From: an uncultured Acetobacteraceae bacterium
Lineage (GTDB): Bacteria > Pseudomonadota > Alphaproteobacteria > Acetobacterales > Acetobacteraceae
Assembly (NCBI GenBank): GCA_903895595.1
Contig: CAITUP010000048.1
Span: 1-33,464 of the forward strand
Direction of reading: 5' to 3'
DNA: 33,464 nt
Part shown: piece after piece, positions 27,127 through 33,464 of the stretch
Layout of the letters: the number at the start of each line of letters is the position of its first letter
Position numbering within the stretch: position 1 is the stretch's first letter
Notes under the pieces: model-generated
Databases searched by the model: none
Seen by the model: only the letters and a program-made list of their open reading frames with translations
What the model was told of the DNA's origin: nothing
Position numbers and translations under genes: made by a program

Positions 27127-27474
27127 ATGACATCGTTCATAACCCGCCTGTTCGGCGCCAAACCCGCGGCCGAGGCCGGCTGGATCACCGGGGAGGAACT
27201 CGCCCCGTGTTTGGCCGAGGCGTTGGTGATCGACGTTCGCGGGCCGGGGGAGTTCGACGGGCCGCTGGGGCATATCGAGGGCGCCAGGAACATCCCATTG
27301 GACCGGTTCGCGGCGGAGGCCGAGGCGCTGTTGGCGCATGACGGCCCGATCGTGCTGGTTTGCCATACGGATCGCCGATCCTCGGCCGCCGCCGCGCATT
27401 TGCGGGCGGCGGGGGGGAACGATGTGGCGGTTTTACGGGGTGGGATGGTGGGGTGGCGGTCGGAGGGGCGGTGA
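27127..27474 (+). CDS. Rhodanese-like domain protein
   Basis: A 115-residue single rhodanese domain, a small sulfurtransferase-type protein. EALVIDVRGPGEFDGPLGHI (31-50) is the typical entry with the substrate-side DVR, followed by GARNIPLDRF. The active-site loop CHTDRRS carries Cys79, which would hold the persulfide; the loop has six residues after the cysteine as in thiosulfate-type rhodaneses. ATG 27127 has GAAGGA just upstream and gives the expected start; the frame is open further upstream without support. It is 132 bases after parC, probably its own unit. Donor and acceptor are unknown. Confidence 0.88.
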   Translation: MTSFITRLFGAKPAAEAGWITGEELAPCLAEALVIDVRGPGEFDGPLGHIEGARNIPLDRFAAEAEALLAHDGPIVLVCHTDRRSSAAAAHLRAAGGNDVAVLRGGMVGWRSEGR

Positions 27475-27487
27475 CTGGGGGTAGGAA

Positions 27488-27516
27488 GATTGTGTTGAGA
27501 CGGTATCGACACAATC
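27488..27516. terminator. Hairpin between convergent rhodanese and gloA genes
   Basis: GATTGTGT (27488-27495) pairs perfectly with ACACAATC (27509-27516), and a T-G and a G-C pair extend the stem to 10. It lies in the 81-base gap between two convergent genes, so a shared two-way terminator is plausible. There is no clear T-run on either side. Confidence 0.4.
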
Positions 27517-27555
27517 AATGCCACGTCCCGAATCGGGCCAGCCGCGCCTGCCCCC

Positions 27556-27975
27556 CTACCAAGCCCCAGTATTACCCATCGTCGTCCAAGGCTCCGCCGG
27601 CGCCAAAGCCTCACCCGCCTGCAACAACTCAATCGAAATCCCATCCGGCGTCCGCACAAACGCCATCCGCCCATCCCGGGGCGGCCGGTTGATCGTCACC
27701 CCGTGCGCGATCAGCGCGTTGCAGGTGTCGTAGATATTGTCCACCGCGTAGGCCAAGTGCCCGAAGTTCCGCCCGCCGGTGTAACCCTTTTCGTCCCAGT
27801 TCCAAGTCAGCTCCACGGCCGCGGCCTCATCCCCCGGGGCGGCGAGAAACACGTTGGTGTAGCGGCCCTTCTCATCCGGGCGGCGGCGGATCTCCCGCAG
27901 GCCGAGCACGGCGAAGAATGCGATGGTGTCCTCCAGCGCGCTGACGCGGATCATGGTGTGCAGGTACTTGGTCAT
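27556..27975 (-). CDS. gloA: Lactoylglutathione lyase (glyoxalase I)
   Basis: A 139-residue VOC-fold protein. Glyoxalase I turns the hemithioacetal of methylglyoxal and glutathione into S-lactoylglutathione. The four metal ligands of GloA can be placed: H6 (YLHTMIRV), E55 (VELTWNW), H73 (GHLAYAV) and E116 (SIELLQ), almost the same numbering as E. coli GloA. The start at 27975 has GGAGG 7 bases upstream and gives the canonical N-terminus; the frame is open further upstream. It is a single gene with its own leader, divergent from the cupin gene at 28106. Confidence 0.92.
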   Translation of the reverse strand: MTKYLHTMIRVSALEDTIAFFAVLGLREIRRRPDEKGRYTNVFLAAPGDEAAAVELTWNWDEKGYTGGRNFGHLAYAVDNIYDTCNALIAHGVTINRPPRDGRMAFVRTPDGISIELLQAGEALAPAEPWTTMGNTGAW

Positions 27976-28105
27976 GGCGTGTCCTCCGAAAGGGTTGCCG
28001 ATCCTATAACCGGAAACACCGGCCTTGGACATTGCCCAACCCTTCCCCAACCGTCCCCCACCCCATAAACTCCCCCCATCGCAACCAGAGGAAGGAACCC
28101 AAGCC

Positions 28106-28522
28106 ATGCCCGTGTTACGCGCATCTAACCGCAAAACCAGCGTTCAGCCGCCAGCCAATTTCGTCGGCACGGTGTTCTCCGACGAAGTCGTGGCCGGCAA
28201 GGCGCCGTCGCGCATGCGCGCCTCCGTCGTGTCCTTCACGCCCGGCGGCCGCACCAACTGGCACACCCATCCGGTCGGACAGACGCTGTATTGCCTGTCG
28301 GGCGCCGGCCGCATCCAGTTCGAGGGCGAGCAGGTGCAGGAAATCCGCGCCGGCGACACCGTGATCATCCCGCCGAACACCCGCCATTGGCATGGCGCCG
28401 CGCCGGACAAGCTGTTCTCCCACCTCGCGATGTCGGAAACCACCGACACCGGCGAAGGCACCGCGTGGTTCGAGCAGGTGTCCGACACCGACTACGCAGC
28501 GAAAACCGCCCCGATTACCTGA
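28106..28522 (+). CDS. Small cupin protein, (R)-mandelonitrile-lyase-like
   Basis: A 138-residue single-domain cupin. Metal ligands can be placed at H53 and H55 (WHTHP), Q59 (GQTLY) and H94 (RHWHGAAP), with further histidines H96 and H106. This set, with Gln in place of the usual Glu, matches what I recall for the manganese cupin hydroxynitrile lyase of Granulicella, even in numbering. Many bacterial relatives have no known substrate, so a physiological role is not assigned. ATG 28106 has AGAGGAAGGA upstream. The 3' end overlaps the convergent DUF29 gene by 8 bases. Confidence 0.82.
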   Translation: MPVLRASNRKTSVQPPANFVGTVFSDEVVAGKAPSRMRASVVSFTPGGRTNWHTHPVGQTLYCLSGAGRIQFEGEQVQEIRAGDTVIIPPNTRHWHGAAPDKLFSHLAMSETTDTGEGTAWFEQVSDTDYAAKTAPIT

Positions 28523-29057
28523 CGTCCGACCGGACCGGCCCCTCCGGCGCCAAGCGCGACCGGAGGCGGCTGAGCAATTCGTGGAACCGGAAGGACTCAC
28601 CGCAAAGGTCTTCGACAACGAACGGACAATCCCCGTTCAGCCGGCTCACGATCCGATCCGCTTCGGGCGCGGTGTCCGCGCCATGGTAGGCCGCCAGCTT
28701 GAAGCCCGCCTCCTCCAAAGCGCGCCGCCAGACTGACTCCATATCGATCCTCTGGCGCATGCTGCGCTGATAGACCTGCATCAAATTGCCACGGAATGTT
28801 GCGATTTCGTGCGTCCAGTGCAGCACCGCGTCAGCGTCGGCGTCCGCCGCGATGAGAACCGCATGCGACAAAATCAGCCGTATGAAGCTGCTGACGGCAC
28901 TGAGTGGGCTGTTCCCCACGTCCTCGATCTCCTCAACGACGTTCGCCAAATCGAGTTCGTTCGGCAGCTCTCCCCGAGACGCAAGACCCCGCAGCACCGC
29001 CGCCTGTTGCTCGGCCCAGGTGCAGATGTCGGTCTCATAAAGGATGTCGTGGTCCAT
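28515..29057 (-). CDS. DUF29 family protein
   Basis: A 180-residue DUF29 protein: DILYETDICTWAEQQAAVLR at the start, then NELDLANVVEEIEDVGNS and a helical middle with LSHAVLIAADAD. The family is common in cyanobacteria and alphaproteobacteria and has no established function. GGAGG lies before the ATG. The stop overlaps the convergent cupin gene. A truncated second copy occurs at 30933-31058 with a very similar leader and first 20 codons. Confidence 0.85.
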   Translation of the reverse strand: MDHDILYETDICTWAEQQAAVLRGLASRGELPNELDLANVVEEIEDVGNSPLSAVSSFIRLILSHAVLIAADADADAVLHWTHEIATFRGNLMQVYQRSMRQRIDMESVWRRALEEAGFKLAAYHGADTAPEADRIVSRLNGDCPFVVEDLCGESFRFHELLSRLRSRLAPEGPVRSDVR

Positions 29058-29110
29058 CGCTGGCCTCCGCCGTCATCTTAAACGCCGCGACGCCACGCAT
29101 TCAACATTTG

Positions 29111-29677
29111 TCACACCCAATCCAGCGCCACCGCCAAACCGGCGACGGATGCCGCCGCGCCGATCAGACCGGCAGCGATGGTCAACGGCCGCATCCGGGT
29201 CACCACCGAAACCGACGCCAGCACAATCGCGATTTCCAGCGCGCCGGTCGTGTATTCGAAGCCGTGGTAGCGGTGGAACGCGTGGTCGCGCGTGTGTTCC
29301 TTTTGCTTGGCCTGCTCCGCCAGCTGCTTCATCCCTTCACCGCTTTTGGGGTCGTCACGCATACGCGCCTGATACTCGCGCGCCTCTTTCACACGCGCCT
29401 GAATGGCGGCATCGGTGGCGTTGGGCAGGCTTTCGAGGACAGCGATCTCCGTCCCGCGCACGATCTGGCGCAGGTTCTTGGCCTGATAAAACGCCCAGTC
29501 GTTGGACACCGCGATATGGTCGGTCAGATAGGCGTTCTGGGATGATTTCGCCCCGATCTCGGTCAGCGCCAGCGCGGCCGCCAGACAGGACACCAGCACC
29601 GCGACGCCGCGCGCCCATGGGTCGCCATGCTCGCCGTGATGCATCGTCTCATGCGCCTGTTCCATCGATTCCGACAT
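29111..29677 (-). CDS. DUF4337 family membrane protein
   Basis: A 188-residue protein with a histidine-rich start (HETMHHGEHGD), one membrane segment near residues 21-40 (GVAVLVSCLAAALALTEIGA), a long soluble helical region (DWAFYQAKNLRQ, REYQARMRDDP) and two more membrane segments at the C-terminus (about 145-187). This layout fits DUF4337, a family of unknown function. ATG 29677 is used because GGGGAGAAG lies 8 bases before it. It is divergent from the CaiB gene 65 bases away and lies 53 bases before the DUF29 gene, which follows in the same direction. Confidence 0.8.
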   Translation of the reverse strand: MSESMEQAHETMHHGEHGDPWARGVAVLVSCLAAALALTEIGAKSSQNAYLTDHIAVSNDWAFYQAKNLRQIVRGTEIAVLESLPNATDAAIQARVKEAREYQARMRDDPKSGEGMKQLAEQAKQKEHTRDHAFHRYHGFEYTTGALEIAIVLASVSVVTRMRPLTIAAGLIGAAASVAGLAVALDWV

Positions 29678-29742
29678 GCGTGGCTTCTCCCCGTGGCGTT
29701 GGTGCGGCAAGCTAGCCCAGGAATCAGCAGGGAACCAAACCC

Positions 29743-30936
29743 ATGAAAGTACTCGACGGGATCAAAGTCATCGACCTCAGCCGCGTGCTGGCCGGGCCGT
29801 ACTGCGCACAGATGTTGGCCGACTTCGGCGCCGAGGTCATTAAGATCGAAAGCCCGGAAGGCGACGAAAACCGCCGTTGGCCGCCGATGAGCTACGAGGG
29901 ATGGAGCGCCAACTTCACCTCCGTCAACCGCGGCAAGCGCAGCATGGCGATGAACCTGAAGCATCCGGGGGCGAAAAAGGTGCTGAAACAGCTCGCCGCC
30001 ACCGCCGACGTACTCATCCATAGTTTCCTGCCCGACACCGCCGCGCGTTTGGGGATCAGCCTGGAGGCGTTGCAGGAGGCGAACCCGAGGCTGGTGGTCT
30101 GCACCATCTCCGGCTACGGCGCGAACGGGCCACTGGCGGAAAAGCGGGGCTACGATCTGATGGTGCAGGCCTTCGCCGGCCCGATGTCCACCACCGGCTA
30201 CCCCGGCGGCACCCCCATCCGCTGCGGTGTGAGCTTTATCGACATGTCCACCGGGCTGTCCTGCTACGCCGGCGTGGTAACGGCGCTGCTGAACCGGGAG
30301 AAAACCGGCAAAGGCACCTGGGTGCGTGGGTCGCTGCTGGAAACCGCGGTCGCGCTGATGGGCTACCACGCGGTGGGCTGGATGCAGGGCGGGCACATGC
30401 CCGAACCTCAAGGCTCCGGCAGCGGTCATCTGGTGCCCTATCAGGCGTTCAAGTGCCTGGATGGCTACATGCTCGCCGGCGCCCCGAACGACGGTGCCTG
30501 GAAGCGGTTCTGCGCCGCGCTGGAATGGCCGGAGCTGTCGCAGGACTCGCGCTTCGAAGGCGCCGTCAAACGCGCCGAACAGCGCAACGTGCTGATCCCC
30601 ATGCTGGAGGAACGCTTCGCCGCCAAACCCGTCGCCTACTGGGTGGAACGGTTCGAGGCCAACACCGTCGCATGCTCACCCTTGCAGACCGTCGATCAAG
30701 TGATGACACACCCGCAGGTGCTGGCCAACGATATGCGCGTGCATGCGGCGAACGCGGACGGGACCATGCAGGATCTGGTCGGTACCCCGTTCAAACTGGC
30801 CGAGGGTGGCGGCACAGCCGCGGCGGCAGCCCCGGTGCTCGGGGCGGAGACGGAGATCATCCTGGCCGAAACCCTGGGGATGTCGGCAGCGGAGATCGGG
30901 GCGCTGCGGGACAGCGGGGCGTTTGCTTTGGGCTAA
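29743..30936 (+). CDS. CaiB/BaiF family CoA-transferase
   Basis: A 397-residue class III CoA-transferase, moving CoA between carboxylic acids. It begins LDGIKVIDLSRVLAGPYCAQ and DFGAEVIKIESPEGDENR. The catalytic aspartate is D167 in SFIDMSTGLS, 22 residues before KTGKG. It also has NLKHPGAKKVLKQL and ISGYGANGPLAEKRGYDLM, as in the common family. AGGGAA lies 10 bases before the ATG. Neighbours give no hint of the acid: DUF4337 is upstream and a DUF29 fragment overlaps its end on the other strand. It is not close to Mct in sequence. Confidence 0.9.
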   Translation: MKVLDGIKVIDLSRVLAGPYCAQMLADFGAEVIKIESPEGDENRRWPPMSYEGWSANFTSVNRGKRSMAMNLKHPGAKKVLKQLAATADVLIHSFLPDTAARLGISLEALQEANPRLVVCTISGYGANGPLAEKRGYDLMVQAFAGPMSTTGYPGGTPIRCGVSFIDMSTGLSCYAGVVTALLNREKTGKGTWVRGSLLETAVALMGYHAVGWMQGGHMPEPQGSGSGHLVPYQAFKCLDGYMLAGAPNDGAWKRFCAALEWPELSQDSRFEGAVKRAEQRNVLIPMLEERFAAKPVAYWVERFEANTVACSPLQTVDQVMTHPQVLANDMRVHAANADGTMQDLVGTPFKLAEGGGTAAAAAPVLGAETEIILAETLGMSAAEIGALRDSGAFALG

Positions 30937-31058
30937 TCCGTGTCGGCGCGATCGGATTTCAGCCGGTCGCGCACGCGTGCGGCCAATCGGGGCAGCGCCG
31001 CAGCCTGCTGTTCCGCCCAACTGCAAATAGCGGCTTCGTAGAGGCTGTCGTGCTCCAT
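30933..31058 (-). pseudogene. Truncated DUF29 paralogue
   Basis: A 41-codon frame with a GGAGG-type ribosome site. It starts MEHDSLYEAAICSWAEQQAA, matching the start of the DUF29 gene at 28515-29057 (MDHDILYETDICTWAEQQAA), then ends in a charged tail (RVRDRLKSDRADTD). The remaining ~140 residues of the family are absent. The leaders of both copies are also alike (GGCGGAGGCC before ATG). It overlaps the last 3 bases of the CaiB gene on the opposite strand. It could be translated as a short peptide, but is best read as a decayed duplicate. Confidence 0.65.
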
Positions 31059-31079
31059 CGAAGGCCTCCGCCGCCGACA

Positions 31080-32321
31080 TCAGGGGACGGTGCGTCCCGA
31101 ATTCCACCGCCGTCCCAGCGCCCGCAGACAGATCGCCTCGAACTGCTTCGCGACGACGGACCAGGAGAATTTCTCCTCCATCAGCGCCCGAGCAGCGGCG
31201 GCGATGCGGGTGCCGCGCGGTCGGTCGTTCAGCAGAGACAGGATCGATCTCGCGAAATCCTCGGTGTTATCGGCGCGCAGGAAATGTTCGTCGTGCGTGA
31301 CGTCCAAGCCTTCGACGCCCAGCGATGTGGATACGACGGGGCGCCCCATGGCCATGGCTTCGAATGCCTTAATGCGCGTGCCGCTGCCGACCCACAACGG
31401 AATCACATAAACATCCGCCGCCGCGACATGCGGGCGGATATCGTCCACGAACCCCGTCAGCGTCACGTTCAGGCCGCGCTCCTTGATCTTGTCCGATAAA
31501 GATGCCGGCGGGTTGCGGCCGATGATCGTCGCTTTCATCCCAGGGCGCGCCCGCAGCAGGATCGGCCACACTTCATCGAGCAGGTAATGAATACCCTCCA
31601 CGTTCGCCGGCCAACTCATGGTCGCGGTGAACACCAGCGTGCCGCCGTCCGGTGCGGGTGCGGGACCCGGAGGGTTGGCGGCGAAGAAATCCAGATCGAC
31701 ACCGGTGTCGATTGCCTCCACCGCCGGCAATCTGTAGCGCTTCTCCAAAGCTGCGGCGTCGCGGTCGGATACGGCGATGACGCTGTCGAATCGGCGGAGT
31801 GTTTCCGCCTCGAACCGGCGCATTTTGCGGCTTTGGTCGGCCCAGACCAGACGCCAAACACCCGAGGCGCGGGCGGCGTGGCGTTCGAATATTTCGGCTT
31901 CGACGTTGTGGGTGAACATGACGCTGGCAGCGTCGATGCGATCCGGCACCAACACGCCGGCATGCGGAAAATCCACGACGACGACGTCCGGCTTTTCCGC
32001 CAACGCTGCGGCCACGCACGCACTGCCGGCGACGGAACGGTCCGTGGCGGCTGCGACCGGCAAGGCGCCGGCAAGGGCCAAAGCGCGCTTGATCTTCGAG
32101 GGCGCTTCCTCCGGCCATGACACAAACCGGTCGCACGCCGCCGCGATATCGGATGCGTAACGCGCCGCGTCGGCCGGTGCGGGGGACGCCAAAACGATCT
32201 CGAACGCGCCACCCTTCATCCCGATCAGAGTATTACCGGAACGGATTTTGCCGCCCTGATCCATGGGGAACAGGAAGCGGGGGCTGACGAACAACAGGCG
32301 GGGGCGGCCGGAGCCGCTCAC
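31080..32321 (-). CDS. GT4-type glycosyltransferase
   Basis: A 413-residue GT-B glycosyltransferase. The N-terminal half has RLLFVSPRFLFPMDQGGKIR, the loop contacting the acceptor, and VMFTHNVEAEIFERHA. The C-terminal half has TATMSWPANVEGIHYLLDEV, the nucleotide-sugar binding stretch VGSGTRIKAFEAMAMGRPVV and TSLGVEGL. It resembles the sugar transferases associated with exopolysaccharide loci. The start is GTG at 32321: GAAGGG lies 8 bases upstream and the GTGA overlaps the stop of the dehydrogenase gene by 4 bases; the GTG at 32327 is too close to the ribosome site. It is co-translated with the upstream gene. Sugar and acceptor are unknown. Confidence 0.88.
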   Translation of the reverse strand: MSGSGRPRLLFVSPRFLFPMDQGGKIRSGNTLIGMKGGAFEIVLASPAPADAARYASDIAAACDRFVSWPEEAPSKIKRALALAGALPVAAATDRSVAGSACVAAALAEKPDVVVVDFPHAGVLVPDRIDAASVMFTHNVEAEIFERHAARASGVWRLVWADQSRKMRRFEAETLRRFDSVIAVSDRDAAALEKRYRLPAVEAIDTGVDLDFFAANPPGPAPAPDGGTLVFTATMSWPANVEGIHYLLDEVWPILLRARPGMKATIIGRNPPASLSDKIKERGLNVTLTGFVDDIRPHVAAADVYVIPLWVGSGTRIKAFEAMAMGRPVVSTSLGVEGLDVTHDEHFLRADNTEDFARSILSLLNDRPRGTRIAAAARALMEEKFSWSVVAKQFEAICLRALGRRWNSGRTVP

Positions 32322-33464
32322 CAGCACAACCCTTCGTACGACACCCCCGGCACATCCCGCAACGCCGCCATGCCGGCCAGATCGATCACCACTTTACCCG
32401 CCAGTCCGGCCAGTAACGCCGGCCGGTCTTCCGGTGCCACGTGGCCGATCACCGCCACACGCGCACCGTCTAGGGCCTTCTCCGGCGCCTCGACCATCAA
32501 TCGCTCCAGATGCGGGATTTCCCGGTCGATATATACTCGGTTCGACCCCATCAGCTGCGCCACGCGCACGGAACGGTCGTAGATACGCAGATCGAACCCG
32601 CGCCCCAACAGCTTCTCCGCCAGCAGCACGAATGGAGACTCCCGCAGGTCGTCGGTGCCCTGCTTGAACGCTAGCCCGAACAGTGCCACCGACCCGCGAC
32701 CATGGCGCGCGATCGCGTCGTAGGTTCGGTCGATGATGGCATAATTGCCCGGCAGGATGCTTTTCAGGAACGGCGCGGCGATGGCACTACTGTCGGCCAA
32801 CGACAAAAAACTACGGACATCTTTCGGCAAACACGACCCGCCGAACGCGAAACCGGGCCGCAGATAGGCCGGGGACACGTTTAACACCCGGTCCTCGCAC
32901 AGCAGCCGGAACGCCTCCCGAGCATCGACGCCCTGGGCGGCCAGGATCGCTCCGGCTTCGTTGGCGAAGGCCAGTTTCACGGCGTGGTAGACGTTGGAGA
33001 TATGCTTGACGCTTTCCGCCACCCGCAGCGGCGCCACATGCACGGGCGCGGTGACCGGCGCGTAAATCTCCCGCAAAACCGCGGCGTCGTCCCCGGCAGG
33101 CGCCCCGATCAGCGTGAACGGCGGCGCCCGGAAATCCTTCACGGACGAGCCTTCGCGCAGAAATTCCGGGTTGCTGTAATAGAACAGCCGGTCCCCCAAC
33201 GAGCGGCCGGCCTCCCGCTCCAGGATCGGGATCACCCGGTCCTCTCCGGTGCCCGGCGGCACCGTCGAACGCATCACGACGGTATGAGACCCCAGCTTCT
33301 CCCGCGCAGCCTGGCCGATCGACGCGACCACCGCGTCCACCGCCCCCAGAGCCACGCTGCCATCCGCCGCGCTCGGCGTTCCCACCGAGATGAACGACAC
33401 ATCCGACCGAGCCACCGCGTCCGCCACGTCCTGAGTCGCCGTCAGCCGTCCATCGGCGACCGCC
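32318..33464 (-). CDS. Nucleotide-sugar dehydrogenase, GDP-mannose 6-dehydrogenase (AlgD)-like; 5' end outside window
   Basis: The C-terminal ~380 residues of a UDP-glucose/GDP-mannose dehydrogenase, which oxidises the C6 alcohol of a sugar nucleotide to the uronate. The frame is open to the window edge (ADGRLTATQDVADAV before SDVSFISVGTPS), so the Rossmann start is missing. The catalytic cysteine is in FAFGGSCLPKDVRSF. The stretches YSNPEFLREGSSVKDF, PPFTLIG, RPGFAFGG, KQGTDDLRESPFVLLAEKL and LRIYDRSV are closer to AlgD-type GDP-mannose dehydrogenases than to UDP-glucose ones, as I recall them. With the glycosyltransferase it marks the end of an exopolysaccharide locus. Confidence 0.9.
   Translation of the reverse strand, partial: AVADGRLTATQDVADAVARSDVSFISVGTPSAADGSVALGAVDAVVASIGQAAREKLGSHTVVMRSTVPPGTGEDRVIPILEREAGRSLGDRLFYYSNPEFLREGSSVKDFRAPPFTLIGAPAGDDAAVLREIYAPVTAPVHVAPLRVAESVKHISNVYHAVKLAFANEAGAILAAQGVDAREAFRLLCEDRVLNVSPAYLRPGFAFGGSCLPKDVRSFLSLADSSAIAAPFLKSILPGNYAIIDRTYDAIARHGRGSVALFGLAFKQGTDDLRESPFVLLAEKLLGRGFDLRIYDRSVRVAQLMGSNRVYIDREIPHLERLMVEAPEKALDGARVAVIGHVAPEDRPALLAGLAGKVVIDLAGMAALRDVPGVSYEGLCW

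Noticed and set aside
25792-27399. A 535-codon minus-strand frame across parC and the rhodanese gene
   Set aside because: It spans two real genes and an intergenic region and has no motif.
1-33464. CRISPR arrays, prophage genes, toxin-antitoxin pairs and defence systems
   Set aside because: Looked for and not seen: there are no regularly spaced repeats beyond the two-copy repeat at 66-111, no phage structural genes and no nuclease or toxin families.

Overview
The window is GC-rich DNA from an alphaproteobacterium, most likely Rhodospirillales/Acetobacterales (an Acetobacteraceae-like organism). The evidence is the GC-heavy codon use, a recO-parC pair, an alphaproteobacterial type of ParC, genes typical of the ethylmalonyl-CoA pathway, and many CaiB and solute-binding-protein paralogues. 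No phage, CRISPR array or classical defence system is visible. The genus call is inference.

Layout. (1) 1-118 is the edge of an insertion sequence that cut off the 5' end of a solute-binding-protein gene (117-1160). (2) 1185-9882 is a peptide/nickel-type (Dpp/Opp-like) ABC transport locus: two complete binding proteins, two permeases, two ATPases and one more binding protein. With the truncated copy that makes four paralogous binding proteins around one transporter. (3) 9883-13626 holds a C-terminal scrap of a thiamine-diphosphate enzyme, a GMC oxidoreductase (minus strand) and a more distant orphan binding protein. (4) 13627-21587 is an acyl-CoA and oxygenase block: an 870-residue double CaiB protein (minus), then divergently a 2-methylfumaryl-CoA isomerase (mct) and a methylsuccinyl-CoA dehydrogenase (mcd) two bases apart, a Baeyer-Villiger monooxygenase and a broken NTF2/SnoaL-like gene. 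(5) 21747-27474 is more housekeeping: tRNA-Ala(GGC) with a clear promoter, a HyuA-like protein, recO, parC and a rhodanese. (6) 27556-31058 holds gloA, a hydroxynitrile-lyase-like cupin, a DUF29 gene, a DUF4337 membrane protein, a third CaiB protein and a truncated second DUF29. (7) 31080-33464 (minus) is the end of a polysaccharide locus: an AlgD-like nucleotide-sugar dehydrogenase, running off the window, and a GT4 glycosyltransferase.

The most interesting unit is mct-mcd. Mcd makes mesaconyl-C1-CoA, an ethylmalonyl-CoA pathway intermediate that is normally hydrated and split to glyoxylate and propionyl-CoA. Mct, known from the 3-hydroxypropionate bicycle of Chloroflexus, moves the CoA to C4, which leads through citramalyl-CoA to pyruvate and acetyl-CoA. 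Tight coupling of the two genes suggests a hybrid route that drains the ethylmalonyl-CoA pathway toward pyruvate. This rests on remembered family sequences and on gene order, not on a search.
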